In this document: one piece after another, positions 1 to 8,300 of the stretch
Layout: each line of letters begins with the position of its first letter
Numbering within the stretch: the first letter of the stretch is position 1
Assembly: GCA_044361315.1 (NCBI GenBank)
Contig: JBIKJA010000012.1
Span: 74,812 to 138,811 of the forward strand
DNA from: Crocinitomix sp044361315
Lineage (GTDB): Bacteria > Bacteroidota > Bacteroidia > Flavobacteriales_D > Crocinitomicaceae
Length of the DNA stretch: 64,000 nt
Reading direction: 5' to 3'
Position numbers and translations under genes: made by a program
The notes under the pieces: generated by a model
Database searches by the model: none
The model's input: only the letters and a program-made list of their open reading frames with translations
Told to the model about the DNA's origin: nothing

Positions 1-1039
1 CCACATTGTGATGTGATTTAATAGTAGCAGAGGGTCCTCCAGTTGCAGAGACGGATTCAATGACATCTGGATAAATTGTCCCTTGCCCCAACCATTTTGC
101 ATCGGTTACCAAATGAGATTCTTCATCAAAAACTTCGATGAAAACTCTTCCTATCGCTTTTCGCTTTTTCTCCGGATCTGATTCGCCAGCTAAGGCATCG
201 TAAAATTTGTTTTTTGCATTAACACCTTTAACATTTAAACCCAATCCTTGGTAGGATGCTAAAACTGATTGATATTCGTTTTTTCGCAAAAGACCATTGT
301 CCACAAAAATACAGTGAAGATTTTCGCCAATTGCCTTGTGCAGTAAAGTGGCTGCGACCGATGAATCGACTCCACCGGAAAGACCTAAAATCACTTTATC
401 CGAACCAATTTTTTGTTTTAAATCGGCAATGGTCACTTCAATAAACGAGGCAGGTGTCCAATTTTGACTGCATCCGCAAACGTTTACGATAAAATTTTCT
501 AATAACTTACTTCCATCTTCTGAATGATAAACTTCTGGATGAAATTGGATTCCAAACGTATCTTCGCCTTGAATTTTAAATCCAGCATATTCAACATCTT
601 TCGTTCCACAAATCACCTCAAAATTGGAAGGAATTTTTTTAATCGTGTCTCCATGACTCATCCAAACTTGGGAATTATCGCGAACTCCTTTCATTAAAAC
701 AGAAGCGCTATCCACAAAATTTAAATGAGCACGACCGTACTCTCGAATTTTTGATGGCAAAACCTCGCCTCCAAAATGATTTGCTAAAAATTGAGCACCA
801 AAACAAACTGCCAACAAAGGAACTTTACCTTTATACATTTCAACTTTTGGAACTGGAGAATTTTCATCTCTTACCGAAAAAGGACTGCCTGAGAAGATCA
901 CTCCTTTGATATTCTCCGTTAAATCGAGCGGCTTATTCCATGGGGTAATTTCACAATAAACATTGAGTTCTCTTAACCTACGAGCAATTAATTGCGTGTA
1001 TTGCGAACCAAAATCTAAAATTAAAATCGTCTCTTGCAT
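1..1039 (-). CDS. guaA: GMP synthase (glutamine-hydrolysing), 3' end outside window
   Basis: Converts XMP to GMP using glutamine and ATP, the last step of guanylate synthesis in the cytoplasm. About 346 residues are visible. The N-terminus reads MQETILILDFGSQYTQ, the standard start of the class I glutamine amidotransferase domain. The nucleophile lies in AVCFGAQ (Cys79), followed by the HPE motif near position 540, and the ATP-pyrophosphatase loop SGGVDSSV falls near 355-385. The C-terminal dimerisation domain is cut off by the window edge. The ATG at 1037-1039 is fixed by the family N-terminus. It lies only four bases after a perfect -7 promoter box, so the mRNA may have no leader. Confidence 0.96.
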   Translation of the reverse strand, partial: MQETILILDFGSQYTQLIARRLRELNVYCEITPWNKPLDLTENIKGVIFSGSPFSVRDENSPVPKVEMYKGKVPLLAVCFGAQFLANHFGGEVLPSKIREYGRAHLNFVDSASVLMKGVRDNSQVWMSHGDTIKKIPSNFEVICGTKDVEYAGFKIQGEDTFGIQFHPEVYHSEDGSKLLENFIVNVCGCSQNWTPASFIEVTIADLKQKIGSDKVILGLSGGVDSSVAATLLHKAIGENLHCIFVDNGLLRKNEYQSVLASYQGLGLNVKGVNAKNKFYDALAGESDPEKKRKAIGRVFIEVFDEESHLVTDAKWLGQGTIYPDVIESVSATGGPSATIKSHHNV

Positions 1040-1043
1040 CTGG

Positions 1044-1051
1044 CAAAGATA
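1044..1051 (-). promoter_or_regulatory. -7 promoter box of guaA
   Basis: On the minus strand this reads TATCTTTG, a perfect match to the Bacteroidota -7 consensus TAnnTTTG. Only four bases (CCAG) separate it from the guaA ATG. Transcription starting at the usual short distance after the box would begin at or next to the start codon, implying a leaderless mRNA. Confidence 0.7.
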
Positions 1052-1136
1052 AAAACAAGAATGGGTATCGGGATTATTTTCATGTGAAAATAATTATTTG
1101 CAGTTAATTGTTTATAATTCGTTGGAAAGGAAATAA

Positions 1137-1943
1137 TTATTGAAGACCAAATTCGGCTTTTAACCAAATGGCTAAATTTTCTTTCTGTGGTTTGCCATAA
1201 AACTCGGCTAAATAGGCTGTAATTTCCTGAATCTGAACTTCATTCGACTTATCAGCAAACTCATCTCTAATGATAGTGATTTCGCTTTTTAACTCATCTA
1301 GATTTGGGAAAACTGTTTTAAATTCACTAATTTTTACTGGACTGCTTCCTTGGCGGTAATAAAGTGTCATTGCTAGTTCGTCGTAAGGAATTGCTTGCCC
1401 ATCAATTTTAAAAATTTCGTCCTTATCAATAATCAGTTTATTATTTTCGTAGGACAATTTTTTGTTGATTTTTTCACCATTGTATAGGTAACTTAGGTAA
1501 AAAAAGTTAGTTTCATGCATTGGGTAATTCACTTCTCCAATTTCTAATTTCATTTTATCCAACACTAAATAATCCCCCGAAAAGTGATTTTGAAGATCGA
1601 TCAGGTTAATCAAAGCACCTGAGCGTGAAGAAATATTGTTGGCGGCAGGTAAGATTTTAGTTTGACCTTTTTCTGAGGCTGAAAGTACAAAACGGCCTTT
1701 GATGCTGCTAATCACCGCTGCACGTGAATCATTGCTCAAAAATTTAAGCAAAGTACCCGAAACAAAAATATCACCTTGCTTCATGTCGGCATTTGTTTTT
1801 TGGAAAATGATGCGACCATCCACGTGAATTACTTTGTATTTATCTGTTTCGACTAATTTTTTAGATGTCTTAAAATCTTGACTTGAACTTAGAATCCCTA
1901 TTAATAACACCCCTACAATACCACCTATAATTGTGTTTTTCAT
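1137..1943 (-). CDS. Secreted or membrane-anchored protein of unknown function
   Basis: 268 residues, not assigned to a family. Residues 1-21 form a hydrophobic N-terminal segment (MKNTIIGGIVGVLLIGILSS) that could be a signal peptide or anchor, with no lipobox cysteine. Residues about 38-90 (a VDGRI stretch, then GDIFVSGTLLKFLSNDSRAA) loosely resemble the beta-rich FecR-type fold seen in anti-sigma/envelope proteins, but this is weak. The rest is charged with no recognisable catalytic motif. It lies downstream of the MerR-type gene on the same strand with a 55-base gap, and upstream of nothing co-directional before guaA ends, so it may be the last gene of a two-gene unit. Confidence 0.6.
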   Translation of the reverse strand: MKNTIIGGIVGVLLIGILSSSQDFKTSKKLVETDKYKVIHVDGRIIFQKTNADMKQGDIFVSGTLLKFLSNDSRAAVISSIKGRFVLSASEKGQTKILPAANNISSRSGALINLIDLQNHFSGDYLVLDKMKLEIGEVNYPMHETNFFYLSYLYNGEKINKKLSYENNKLIIDKDEIFKIDGQAIPYDELAMTLYYRQGSSPVKISEFKTVFPNLDELKSEITIIRDEFADKSNEVQIQEITAYLAEFYGKPQKENLAIWLKAEFGLQ

Positions 1944-1998
1944 CTACTAAAATTTGTTCCTATCGTGCAATTCAATGAACAATAATCATTCCAAAATA

Positions 1999-2355
1999 TT
2001 ACATATTGTTTTTTAGTGTCAGCAATTTAAGTTTTATTGACTCTAAAATTTCCACTGCATTTTCTGTCTCATTCACAGTTGCAGCTGGCGCTGGTTTCGA
2101 TTCTTTTTTCAATCTCAATTTAGCACCATCCAGCGTGTACCCTTCCACTTTTACGAGTTGATAAATCAATTGGAAATTTTGAATATCTTTTTGCGTAAAC
2201 AACCGATTGCCCTTTTTATTTTTCGCTGGTTTAATGATTGAAAATTCCTTTTCCCAAAAACGGATTAACGAACTATTTACATCAAAATAATTCGCCACCT
2301 CTCCAATTGAGTAGTAGAGTTTGTCGAATTTTATGGTTGCATCGTTGAATGACAT
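1999..2355 (-). CDS. MerR-family transcriptional regulator
   Basis: 118-residue DNA-binding protein. Residues 13-75 form a MerR winged helix-turn-helix: YSIGEVANYFDVNSSLIRFW then the wing with NRLFTQKDIQNFQLIYQLV and the GYTLDGAKLRL helix. This is the compact MerR subtype common in Bacteroidota, with the conserved RFWEKEF and a short tail without an effector domain. Ligand and targets cannot be read from the sequence. It is transcribed divergently from the pRiA4b-like gene; the 122-base gap between the two starts carries that gene's promoter, so mutual control is possible. Confidence 0.88.
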   Translation of the reverse strand: MSFNDATIKFDKLYYSIGEVANYFDVNSSLIRFWEKEFSIIKPAKNKKGNRLFTQKDIQNFQLIYQLVKVEGYTLDGAKLRLKKESKPAPAATVNETENAVEILESIKLKLLTLKNNM

Positions 2356-2456
2356 GGCATAAAAATAGCGAAAATAATAAAGTGAAGCTACTTTGCCAAC
2401 ATTTTAACGTTGAATATTTCAATCCATCACGCACTCAAATATCTGAAATCGTTAAT

Positions 2457-2464
2457 TATCTTTG
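2457..2464 (+). promoter_or_regulatory. -7 promoter box for the 2478 operon
   Basis: TATCTTTG, a perfect TAnnTTTG match, ending 13 bases before the ATG at 2478. It lies inside the longer open frame that begins at 2349 and is the main reason for choosing the downstream ATG. Confidence 0.7.
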
Positions 2465-2477
2465 TAAAAAAGATCAA

Positions 2478-3041
2478 ATGTCAGCTTATAAATTCAGAGT
2501 ATTAATTGACACCGCCGGTAACGAAGATGTCTTTCGGGATATTGTTATCAACCCCAAATCGAATTTTGAATCATTTTATCATGCAATTATTTCTGCATTT
2601 GATTTTAGTGGAGATCAACTCGCTTCGTTTTATTTGAGTAATGACGATTGGGACAAAGGTCAAGAAATTACCCTCATGGATATGGGACTGGCCAATGAGG
2701 TTGATGCGGTGCTTTTAATGTCTGAAACAAAAATCGGCAAAATGGTCACTGAAAAAGGTCAGAAACTGATTTTAGTTTACGACTTTTTGCGCATGTGGTG
2801 TTTTTTAATTGAATTTTTGGCGGAGGTAGATGAGGAAGTTGATACCCCTGAAATGTTGTTAGCTGTTGGAATTGCCCCACTGGAAGACTCAAAAGAAATG
2901 GACATGAATGCCATGATGGGAATGCATTTTAATCCCGAATTAGGTGATAATATCGACGATATTTTTGCCGATTATGACGAGGAGGAAGACGACGATTTGG
3001 ATGTTGGGAATTACGAGCAATATGATGATTACGACTACTAA
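2478..3041 (+). CDS. pRiA4b ORF-3-like (IS1096 TnpR-associated) family protein
   Basis: 187 residues. The start MSAYKFRVLIDTAG and the following FRDIVINPKSNFESFYHAII, then a FDFSGDQLASFYLSNDDWD segment, are the N-terminal signature of the plasmid pRiA4b ORF-3-like fold, a small alpha/beta domain of unknown biochemical role found in many chromosomes. The C-terminal 45 residues are extremely acidic (runs of D and E), which is usual for Bacteroidota members. The open frame extends upstream to 2349, but the ATG at 2478 fits the family N-terminus and lies just after a perfect promoter box. Its stop overlaps the next start by one base, so it is cotranscribed with the methyltransferase. Confidence 0.85.
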   Translation: MSAYKFRVLIDTAGNEDVFRDIVINPKSNFESFYHAIISAFDFSGDQLASFYLSNDDWDKGQEITLMDMGLANEVDAVLLMSETKIGKMVTEKGQKLILVYDFLRMWCFLIEFLAEVDEEVDTPEMLLAVGIAPLEDSKEMDMNAMMGMHFNPELGDNIDDIFADYDEEEDDDLDVGNYEQYDDYDY

Positions 3042-3748
3042 TGGAAACTAAGAATGACCCCATTGGGCAAGCTATTGCTGACTTTGTCGCCAATGGATTT
3101 TGTGAAAATATTACGGTTCAATCTGACTTATGCGACGATGATGTCTTGCCCGTTGAATACCTTTTTCGTCCCAAAGATTTAATGCCAAAAATCGAACAAA
3201 AGGCCCTTTCTATGGCAAAAGGCCGCGTTCTTGATGTCGGTGCAGCGGCTGGCTGTCATTCTTACTACCTCAAAAAAAAAGGATTTGAAGTTTTTGCCAT
3301 TGACACTTCTCCCGGCGCAGTTGAACATCTGCAAAATTTAGAAATTCCGGTTCAAAATATCGATTTCATGGAGATGACTGGCGAATTTGACACGGTACTT
3401 ATTTTAATGAATGGGATTGGCATCGCTGGTGAGCTTATAAATCTTTCAAATTTCCTTACCCATCTTAAATCTCTATTATCAAAAGATGGTCAAGCCTTAT
3501 GTGATTCGACCGACTTAACTTATCTTTATGAGGAAGATGATGGGTCGATGTGGGTTGATTTAAACGACTCTTACCACGGTGAAATGCAGTTTAAAATGAT
3601 TTACAAAACCTCAGAAACGGATTGGTTTAAATGGCTTTATATTGATTTTGATCTCCTAAAAGAGTATGCGGAAAAAGCAGGATTAAAATGCGAATTAGTT
3701 AAAAAAGGAACCTCCAATAATTACTTAGTTTCACTTACCCATTTATAG
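3041..3748 (+). CDS. Class I SAM-dependent methyltransferase
   Basis: 235 residues. The SAM-binding motif I is VLDVGAAAGCHS (about residues 62-73), followed by a conserved acidic residue at the end of strand 2 (VFAIDTSPGAVEHL) and motif post-I/IV region FDTVLILMNGIG. This is the Rossmann-like class I fold; the substrate is not deducible. The start ATG overlaps the stop of the preceding gene (TAATG) and the stop is followed directly by the next ATG, so 2478-4660 is a tight operon. No lipid, RNA or protein-substrate domain is fused to it. Confidence 0.87.
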   Translation: METKNDPIGQAIADFVANGFCENITVQSDLCDDDVLPVEYLFRPKDLMPKIEQKALSMAKGRVLDVGAAAGCHSYYLKKKGFEVFAIDTSPGAVEHLQNLEIPVQNIDFMEMTGEFDTVLILMNGIGIAGELINLSNFLTHLKSLLSKDGQALCDSTDLTYLYEEDDGSMWVDLNDSYHGEMQFKMIYKTSETDWFKWLYIDFDLLKEYAEKAGLKCELVKKGTSNNYLVSLTHL

Positions 3749-4660
3749 ATGAAAAATAAAATAACTACTTACCTGCTTTGTCTTTTGCCATTTCTTTCGT
3801 GTTCGTCGGATTTAAATAAGGTTGCAGATGAAAATGGAGTTGTTGATATTGAGGTAAAAAACGGGAACACCCTTTTATGGAAAATTGAAGGCAAAAACAG
3901 TAAGCCGAGTTATTTGTTTGGTACCATGCACATGATTAACGAGGAGTTTTATCATTTCTCAAACAACCTGACACAACGCATCGTAGCATCGGAAGCGATT
4001 GTCATGGAAATGGGTGGAATGCCTAATCCGCTGACTACTTTTCAGGCAATGTCCTTAGATTCTGGCAAAGTACATGACTATTTTACAAAGGATCAATTGA
4101 TTGAATTACTTGCTTTTATGGATACAGTCATGGGGATTTCTCCACAAGAGTTTGACCAAACCTACGGCGCCATGAAGCCCTTTTTTATCCTACAAACCCT
4201 TTCTCAAAATTATTTCGAAGCTTCCGCAAAATCGTATGACCTTATCATTATGTCCTTAGCTGCTGAAAAAAACATTCCTTTAATTGGGCTTGAAACGATT
4301 GAGGAACAACTCGGATTTTTTGATGAAATTCCAATGGCGAGTATGGCTGAAATGATTTTAGAAACCATTCGCAACCAAGAAGAAGAAAAAGAAAGCACGT
4401 TAAAACTCATGGAATTTTATTCGAAAGAAAAGGTGGATAAATTGATTCCTTTGCTTGAAAAACAATCTGTTGAAATCATGAATTTTGAAGATGTCTTTTT
4501 GTATAATCGCAACAAAGCTTGGGTTCCTAAAATAGAAAAAGAGATGAAAAATAAATCCTGTTTCATAGCTGTAGGCGCTGCTCATTTATTTGGTAAAAAA
4601 GGATTGATTGAACTTTTAATGGAAGCAGGATACACGGTTACACCAATTTCTAGCAGATAA
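3749..4660 (+). CDS. TraB/GumN (Tiki-like) family lipoprotein
   Basis: 303 residues. Signal peptide with lipobox FLSC at about residues 15-18, so a lipoprotein with the mature domain outside the inner membrane. The TraB/GumN domain begins at LLWKIEGKNSKPSYLFGTMH; the GTMH motif and the distal GAAHLFG motif (near residue 276) are the conserved paired motifs of this erythromycin-esterase/Tiki-related superfamily, members of which are proposed metal-dependent proteases. Activity here is inferred only. The ATG immediately follows the methyltransferase stop, indicating translational coupling. Confidence 0.87.
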   Translation: MKNKITTYLLCLLPFLSCSSDLNKVADENGVVDIEVKNGNTLLWKIEGKNSKPSYLFGTMHMINEEFYHFSNNLTQRIVASEAIVMEMGGMPNPLTTFQAMSLDSGKVHDYFTKDQLIELLAFMDTVMGISPQEFDQTYGAMKPFFILQTLSQNYFEASAKSYDLIIMSLAAEKNIPLIGLETIEEQLGFFDEIPMASMAEMILETIRNQEEEKESTLKLMEFYSKEKVDKLIPLLEKQSVEIMNFEDVFLYNRNKAWVPKIEKEMKNKSCFIAVGAAHLFGKKGLIELLMEAGYTVTPISSR

Positions 4661-4684
4661 ACCTCCTTATTCAGCTTAATCTAT

Positions 4685-4692
4685 TATCTTTG
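4685..4692 (+). promoter_or_regulatory. -7 promoter box of the first FKBP gene
   Basis: TATCTTTG, perfect match to TAnnTTTG, 16 bases upstream of the ATG at 4709. The same octamer stands at a similar distance before the duplicated gene at 5325. Confidence 0.7.
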
Positions 4693-4708
4693 CAAAAAAA
4701 AATATTCG

Positions 4709-5206
4709 ATGAAAAAATTTGCATTATTATTCGCCTCAGCACTATTTTTAGTGAGCTGTGGAGAAACAGAAGAAAAAACAGAGCCTACGACAGAACCTGT
4801 TGTTGAAGAAGTTGTAGCGCCTACAACTGACGAAGAAATCTTAGCATACCTTGCTGAAAAAGGTTGGGAAGGTGTAAAACACGAAAGCGGAATGTATGTA
4901 GTAACTGACACTTTAGGTGAAGGTGAAGCTCGTCCTGCAATTACGGATGAAGTAACTATTTTTTACGCTGGTTATTTATTAGACGGATTAAAATTTGACG
5001 GAACTACTGATGCTCCTGCTACTTTCCCATTAAATCAATTAATTGAAGGATGGCAAATTGGAATTCCTTTGTTTGGAAAAGGTGGAAAAGGTAAATTAAT
5101 TATTCCTTCTGATTTAGCTTATGGTGATCGTGATAATGGTCAAATCCCAGGTGGATCTACTTTAATGTTCGAGATTGAATTAGTGGATTTTAAACCTGCG
5201 CTATAA
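4709..5206 (+). CDS. FKBP-type peptidyl-prolyl isomerase lipoprotein
   Basis: 165 residues. Signal peptide ends in a clear lipobox, LFLVSC (Cys17), followed by a Glu/Thr/Val-rich linker to about residue 50. The FKBP domain covers roughly residues 70-162, with VTIFYAGYLLDGLKFDGT, then PLNQLIEGWQIGIPLFGKGGKG and the C-terminal LAYGDRDNGQIPGGSTLMFE. These carry the usual FK506-binding aromatic and Asp positions. It should act as a proline isomerase/chaperone on envelope proteins. A strong intrinsic terminator follows and a second, diverged copy lies immediately downstream. Confidence 0.93.
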   Translation: MKKFALLFASALFLVSCGETEEKTEPTTEPVVEEVVAPTTDEEILAYLAEKGWEGVKHESGMYVVTDTLGEGEARPAITDEVTIFYAGYLLDGLKFDGTTDAPATFPLNQLIEGWQIGIPLFGKGGKGKLIIPSDLAYGDRDNGQIPGGSTLMFEIELVDFKPAL

Positions 5207-5226
5207 ATTTATTTGCCTAATGGGCG

Positions 5227-5261
5227 AAAGGAGTTCTCGGAAAGGGAACTCCTTTTTTTTT
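5227..5261 (+). terminator. Intrinsic terminator after the first FKBP gene
   Basis: Perfect 10-bp stem AAAGGAGTTC (5227-5236) with GAACTCCTTT (5246-5255), nine-base loop, and a T tract through 5261. Confidence 0.9.
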
Positions 5262-5298
5262 GAATTAATGTTTCTCTTTCATAATCATGCAAATGTGC

Positions 5299-5306
5299 TA
5301 TCTTTG
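5299..5306 (+). promoter_or_regulatory. -7 promoter box of the second FKBP gene
   Basis: TATCTTTG, perfect TAnnTTTG match, 18 bases before the ATG at 5325, so the duplicate has its own promoter after the upstream terminator. Confidence 0.7.
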
Positions 5307-5324
5307 AACATATAAAAAAAATCA

Positions 5325-5783
5325 ATGAAAAACTTAGCATTGTTATTAGTTGCCGCACTTTTTTTAGTGAGTAGTGCTGAACGGGAAGATAAAAAGGATA
5401 TAACGGACGTAGAAATTTTAGCCTATCTTGCAGAAAAGGGTTGGAAAGGTGTTAAACATGAAAGTGGATTGTATGTTATCACGGATAAATTGGGTGAAGG
5501 AACTGATCGCCCTGTCCTTACTGATGAGGTAACTGTTTTTTACGCTGGCTTTTTATTAGACGATTTAAAATTTGATGGAACGACAGAATTTCCAGCTACT
5601 TTCCCATTAGATCAATTAATTAAAGGATGGCAAATTGGAATTCCTATGTTTGGAAAAGGAGGAAAAGGAAAATTGATCATGCCTTCTGATTTAGCTTATG
5701 GTGATCGCGACAATGGTCAAATCCCAGGTGGATCAACATTAGTGTTCGAGATTGAATTGGTAGATTTTAAACCTGCCAAATAA
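5325..5783 (+). CDS. FKBP-type peptidyl-prolyl isomerase, tandem paralogue lacking the lipobox cysteine
   Basis: 152 residues, collinear with the upstream FKBP gene and nearly identical in the catalytic half (for example GWQIGIPMFGKGGKG and DRDNGQIPGGSTLVFE). Two differences matter. The lipobox LVSC of the first copy is LVSSAE here, so the protein should not be lipidated; it could be released to the periplasm or exported as a soluble protein. The acidic linker after the signal peptide is about 14 residues shorter. Promoter, coding region and a decayed version of the terminator are all shared with the first copy, so this is a whole-unit tandem duplication. Residues of the isomerase pocket look retained. 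Confidence 0.9.
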   Translation: MKNLALLLVAALFLVSSAEREDKKDITDVEILAYLAEKGWKGVKHESGLYVITDKLGEGTDRPVLTDEVTVFYAGFLLDDLKFDGTTEFPATFPLDQLIKGWQIGIPMFGKGGKGKLIMPSDLAYGDRDNGQIPGGSTLVFEIELVDFKPAK

Positions 5784-5808
5784 ATTTATTGGCCTTGTGA
5801 GTGAAAAG

Positions 5809-5836
5809 AGTTCTTGGAAAGGGAACTGATTTTTTT
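5809..5836 (+). terminator. Decayed duplicate of the FKBP terminator
   Basis: Corresponds in position and sequence to the terminator at 5227-5261 but the stem is eroded to AGTTC (5809-5813) with GAACT (5823-5827), followed by GA and a seven-T run. It is probably weaker than the upstream copy. Confidence 0.55.
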
Positions 5837-5853
5837 ACTAAAAAACCTCCTAC

Positions 5854-6808
5854 TCATGATAAACCACCAATTTCTCAATAAACGCATCTCCCATTTCGGT
5901 GGAAAAACGGATTAGATAGGTGCCTGCACTGTAATTACTGACATCAAAAGTAGTTTCGCTATAAAAATTGGTGATGGATTCTGAATAAACTTGACGACCA
6001 GCTAGTACCTTGGTTTAAAATTTGCCGATTCGCACCTGTTTATGTACCGCTAAAGGCATTGGCTTGTGGTCCTTCATCTCCTTCGCAAAATCCTTGGTCT
6101 GGCACTACCCCTCCGCTTGCATTATGCCAAAGCTAGCACATCGCCAGCCGTTATATCGTTGTTAAAAGTATTACAATCAACAAATAATTCATCGTTGATA
6201 TCACTAGATTGAATGGTAACATCAAGGGAAGAAAAACTGTTTCGGTATATTTCTGATGATCCTCCCAAAGCAGAACCATCCTCCACATAAATCGCTGTAT
6301 TTACACTCATGTTGTTTTGATCAATACCGTCAAATACGTTTTGTTCGATCGTGGTACTGGTAGCAGTTCGGAGATAAACACCCGTGTTAGCATGGATTAA
6401 ATCGGCATCACCTGGAATGAAAACACTGTTTTCTCTCACATTAAACCTGTTGTTTATAATTTTAGAATTAGTAACTGCACCATCAAAAGCTACACCAATA
6501 TGATTATTATCAAAGACAGACCCAGAAATTGTTGAGTTGGCGGTTTCACCCATTGGTTTGGAATAAATACCTACCCATAAATTTTCAAAATTATTTAAAT
6601 CTGGGCTTGGATCACCGATATAAGCAGAAATAGAGCTAACTTTTACGCTACTATTCCATGCTAAAATTCCATATCCTTTTCTGTCTAGTTTTATTGTATT
6701 GCCATACGTTTCATCTAAAACAAAGTCACTTCCTTCAATTCTCATACCTTGAATCCCATCCAATAAAATAAATTCTTGGTGCGCGGTTTGCGCCAACATA
6801 GTTATCAT
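5854..6808 (-). pseudogene. Decayed T9SS cargo gene: beta-helix fragment plus detached type A sorting domain
   Basis: On the minus strand an open stretch (6122-6808) encodes a right-handed parallel beta-helix-like segment with repeating Asn-rich turns (SGSVFDNNHIGVAFDG, SKIINNRFNV, TTIEQNVFDGI). It has no signal peptide. After its stop, another frame continues WHNASGGVVPDQGFCEGDEG and ends at a second stop. Further on, 5854 to about 6010 encodes a complete type A T9SS sorting domain (GRQVYSESITNFYSETTFDV, then SAGTYLIRF and IEKLVVYH before TGA). The three pieces are in different frames and the region between is too short, so the original long surface protein has lost its front, part of the middle and its reading frame. 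Confidence 0.8.
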
Positions 6809-6816
6809 TAATCCCT

Positions 6817-8013
6817 TTACTTTTTAGCAATACGATACAATTGCCAAACTAAGGCCATGGCAACAAGACTTAAAAAGCCTAAGAAATGTAAGGTTTTTTC
6901 AAACCCTATTCTGTTGGCTAATTGCATGCCTGTGTTGTGTCCAAAAACGTGTCCTACGGAAAAAGCAATGCTATAAAAGGCCATGTATTCGCCAGAATTG
7001 CCGCGTTTTGATCGTTCCATGGCATAAGTATTTGAAAAAGGAAATGCCATCATTTCACCGAAGGTCAAAAAAACCATACTCACCCATAAAATTCCTTGCC
7101 AAGGGGTTAGGTTTAAAATAACATAGCCTAGCCCAACTATGAAAATCCCACCAAACATTAAAAGAATGACTGGAATTCGGCTGTTTTCCAAATATTTAAC
7201 CAAAGGCATTTCAATGAGAAAAATTAAGATCCCGTTGGCGGCAAACAAAAATCCAATCTCCAATTCCGTTAGGCAATGATATTGATCGTAATAAATTGGC
7301 AGCGTGGATAATAATTGTAAGAAGACAAAACTAAAAATCACCATGGCACTTACAAAGAGCCAAAATTGCCCATCCAAATAAGCTGATTTTGCGTTCGGAT
7401 TAACTTCTATTTCTGTTGCTTCTATCTTTTTTGGATTTAAGAGTTTGAGTAAAATAAATCCTGCTAAAAGACAGGTTAAGCCATCAATCCAAAACAACCC
7501 TCGGTAACTGAGTGCAAAAATAATAAGCCCTCCAAGTGCAGGGCCAATTGAAAAACCGAGGTTAATTGCGAGTCGCACCAAGGTTAATGAACGGGTTTTA
7601 TTCTCAGGTTTGCTGTAAGTTCCCAAGGCAACAAACATGGCAGGGCGAAACATATCCGCCACCGACATCAAAATAAAAACACCAATACACAAGCCTACAA
7701 ACGATTCGATAAATTGCAGCCCAAGAAACAAAATTCCTGCACCAACTAAACTAAAAACCATTACTTGGTAGGCCCCAATTTTATCGGTAAAACGTCCCCC
7801 AAGCCATGAGCCTGCCACCGAACCTAAGCCAAAAGAAGTCATTACCCAGCCAACATCGCTGAGGGTGAAGTTTAATTCCTTTGTTAAGTACAAGGACAAA
7901 AAAGGTACCACCATCGTCCCCGCTCGATTTACCAATGACACCAATGCCAGCCACCAAACCTCTTTGGATAATCCTGCAAATGAGTTGAAATACAGATTTA
8001 TTAATCGTTTCAT
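6817..8013 (-). CDS. MFS transporter
   Basis: 398 residues with about 12 hydrophobic segments, the size of a standard major facilitator. The loop between TM2 and TM3 carries GGRFTDKIGAYQVM, matching the MFS motif G-x(3)-D-(R/K)-x-G, and the first helix ends LYLTKELNFTLSDVGWVMTS. This is the drug-efflux/DHA1-like arrangement, but the substrate is not readable. The next gene downstream on this strand is a pseudogene nine bases away. A 26-codon ORF and an intrinsic terminator stand directly upstream, so expression may depend on read-through or attenuation. Confidence 0.9.
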   Translation of the reverse strand: MKRLINLYFNSFAGLSKEVWWLALVSLVNRAGTMVVPFLSLYLTKELNFTLSDVGWVMTSFGLGSVAGSWLGGRFTDKIGAYQVMVFSLVGAGILFLGLQFIESFVGLCIGVFILMSVADMFRPAMFVALGTYSKPENKTRSLTLVRLAINLGFSIGPALGGLIIFALSYRGLFWIDGLTCLLAGFILLKLLNPKKIEATEIEVNPNAKSAYLDGQFWLFVSAMVIFSFVFLQLLSTLPIYYDQYHCLTELEIGFLFAANGILIFLIEMPLVKYLENSRIPVILLMFGGIFIVGLGYVILNLTPWQGILWVSMVFLTFGEMMAFPFSNTYAMERSKRGNSGEYMAFYSIAFSVGHVFGHNTGMQLANRIGFEKTLHFLGFLSLVAMALVWQLYRIAKK

Positions 8014-8021
8014 TTTACTAC

Positions 8022-8051
8022 AAAAAAAAAGCCCGACATGTTTGCCGAGCT
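8022..8051 (-). terminator. Intrinsic terminator between the 26-codon ORF and the MFS gene
   Basis: In minus-strand RNA AGCTCGGC (8051-8044) pairs with GTCGGGCT (8037-8030) over 8 bp including two G-U pairs, with a six-base loop and a nine-T run (8030-8022). The T run ends only eight bases before the MFS start codon, which fits either termination of the small upstream transcript or an attenuator controlling the transporter. Confidence 0.75.
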
Positions 8052-8075
8052 CGTATAAATAATTTTATGGTTAAG

Positions 8076-8156
8076 TTAAATTATAGTACAACCCCAGTCA
8101 TCTGCTTTATCGCAGACAATTGAAGAATCTCGTCTTATAATTACTTGTTGTTCCAT
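8076..8156 (-). CDS. Possible 26-residue peptide (leader or small peptide)
   Basis: ATG to TAA, 26 codons, starting MEQQVIIRRD, with a central SSIVCDKADD and ending DWGCTII. Two cysteines, several Ser/Thr and no hydrophobic signal. An intrinsic terminator follows within 25 bases and the MFS gene begins 60 bases downstream. An upstream TATATTGG is one base off the -7 consensus. A hairpin 8059-8065/8078-8084 overlaps the stop codon, the kind of arrangement seen in leader-peptide attenuators. I do not recognise the peptide, and codon statistics cannot decide such a short frame. Alternatives are a leader peptide for the MFS gene, a small secreted or modified peptide, or chance. Confidence 0.35.
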   Translation of the reverse strand: MEQQVIIRRDSSIVCDKADDWGCTII

Positions 8157-8300
8157 GTTCTTAATCTTTCACTGTGCCAATATACGTTCAAAATTTCGGA
8201 TGGGTTGGGTATTTGGTAAAAAAAATTTCGAATTTCAATTCACGATTTTGTTTTGTCATGGTTTTTGTGCCAAAAACACACGCCAAAACGACCAAAAAAA

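Noticed and set aside
2349..2477. N-terminal extension of the pRiA4b-like gene
   Set aside because: Overlaps the promoter octamer and lies outside the family N-terminus; the downstream ATG fits better.
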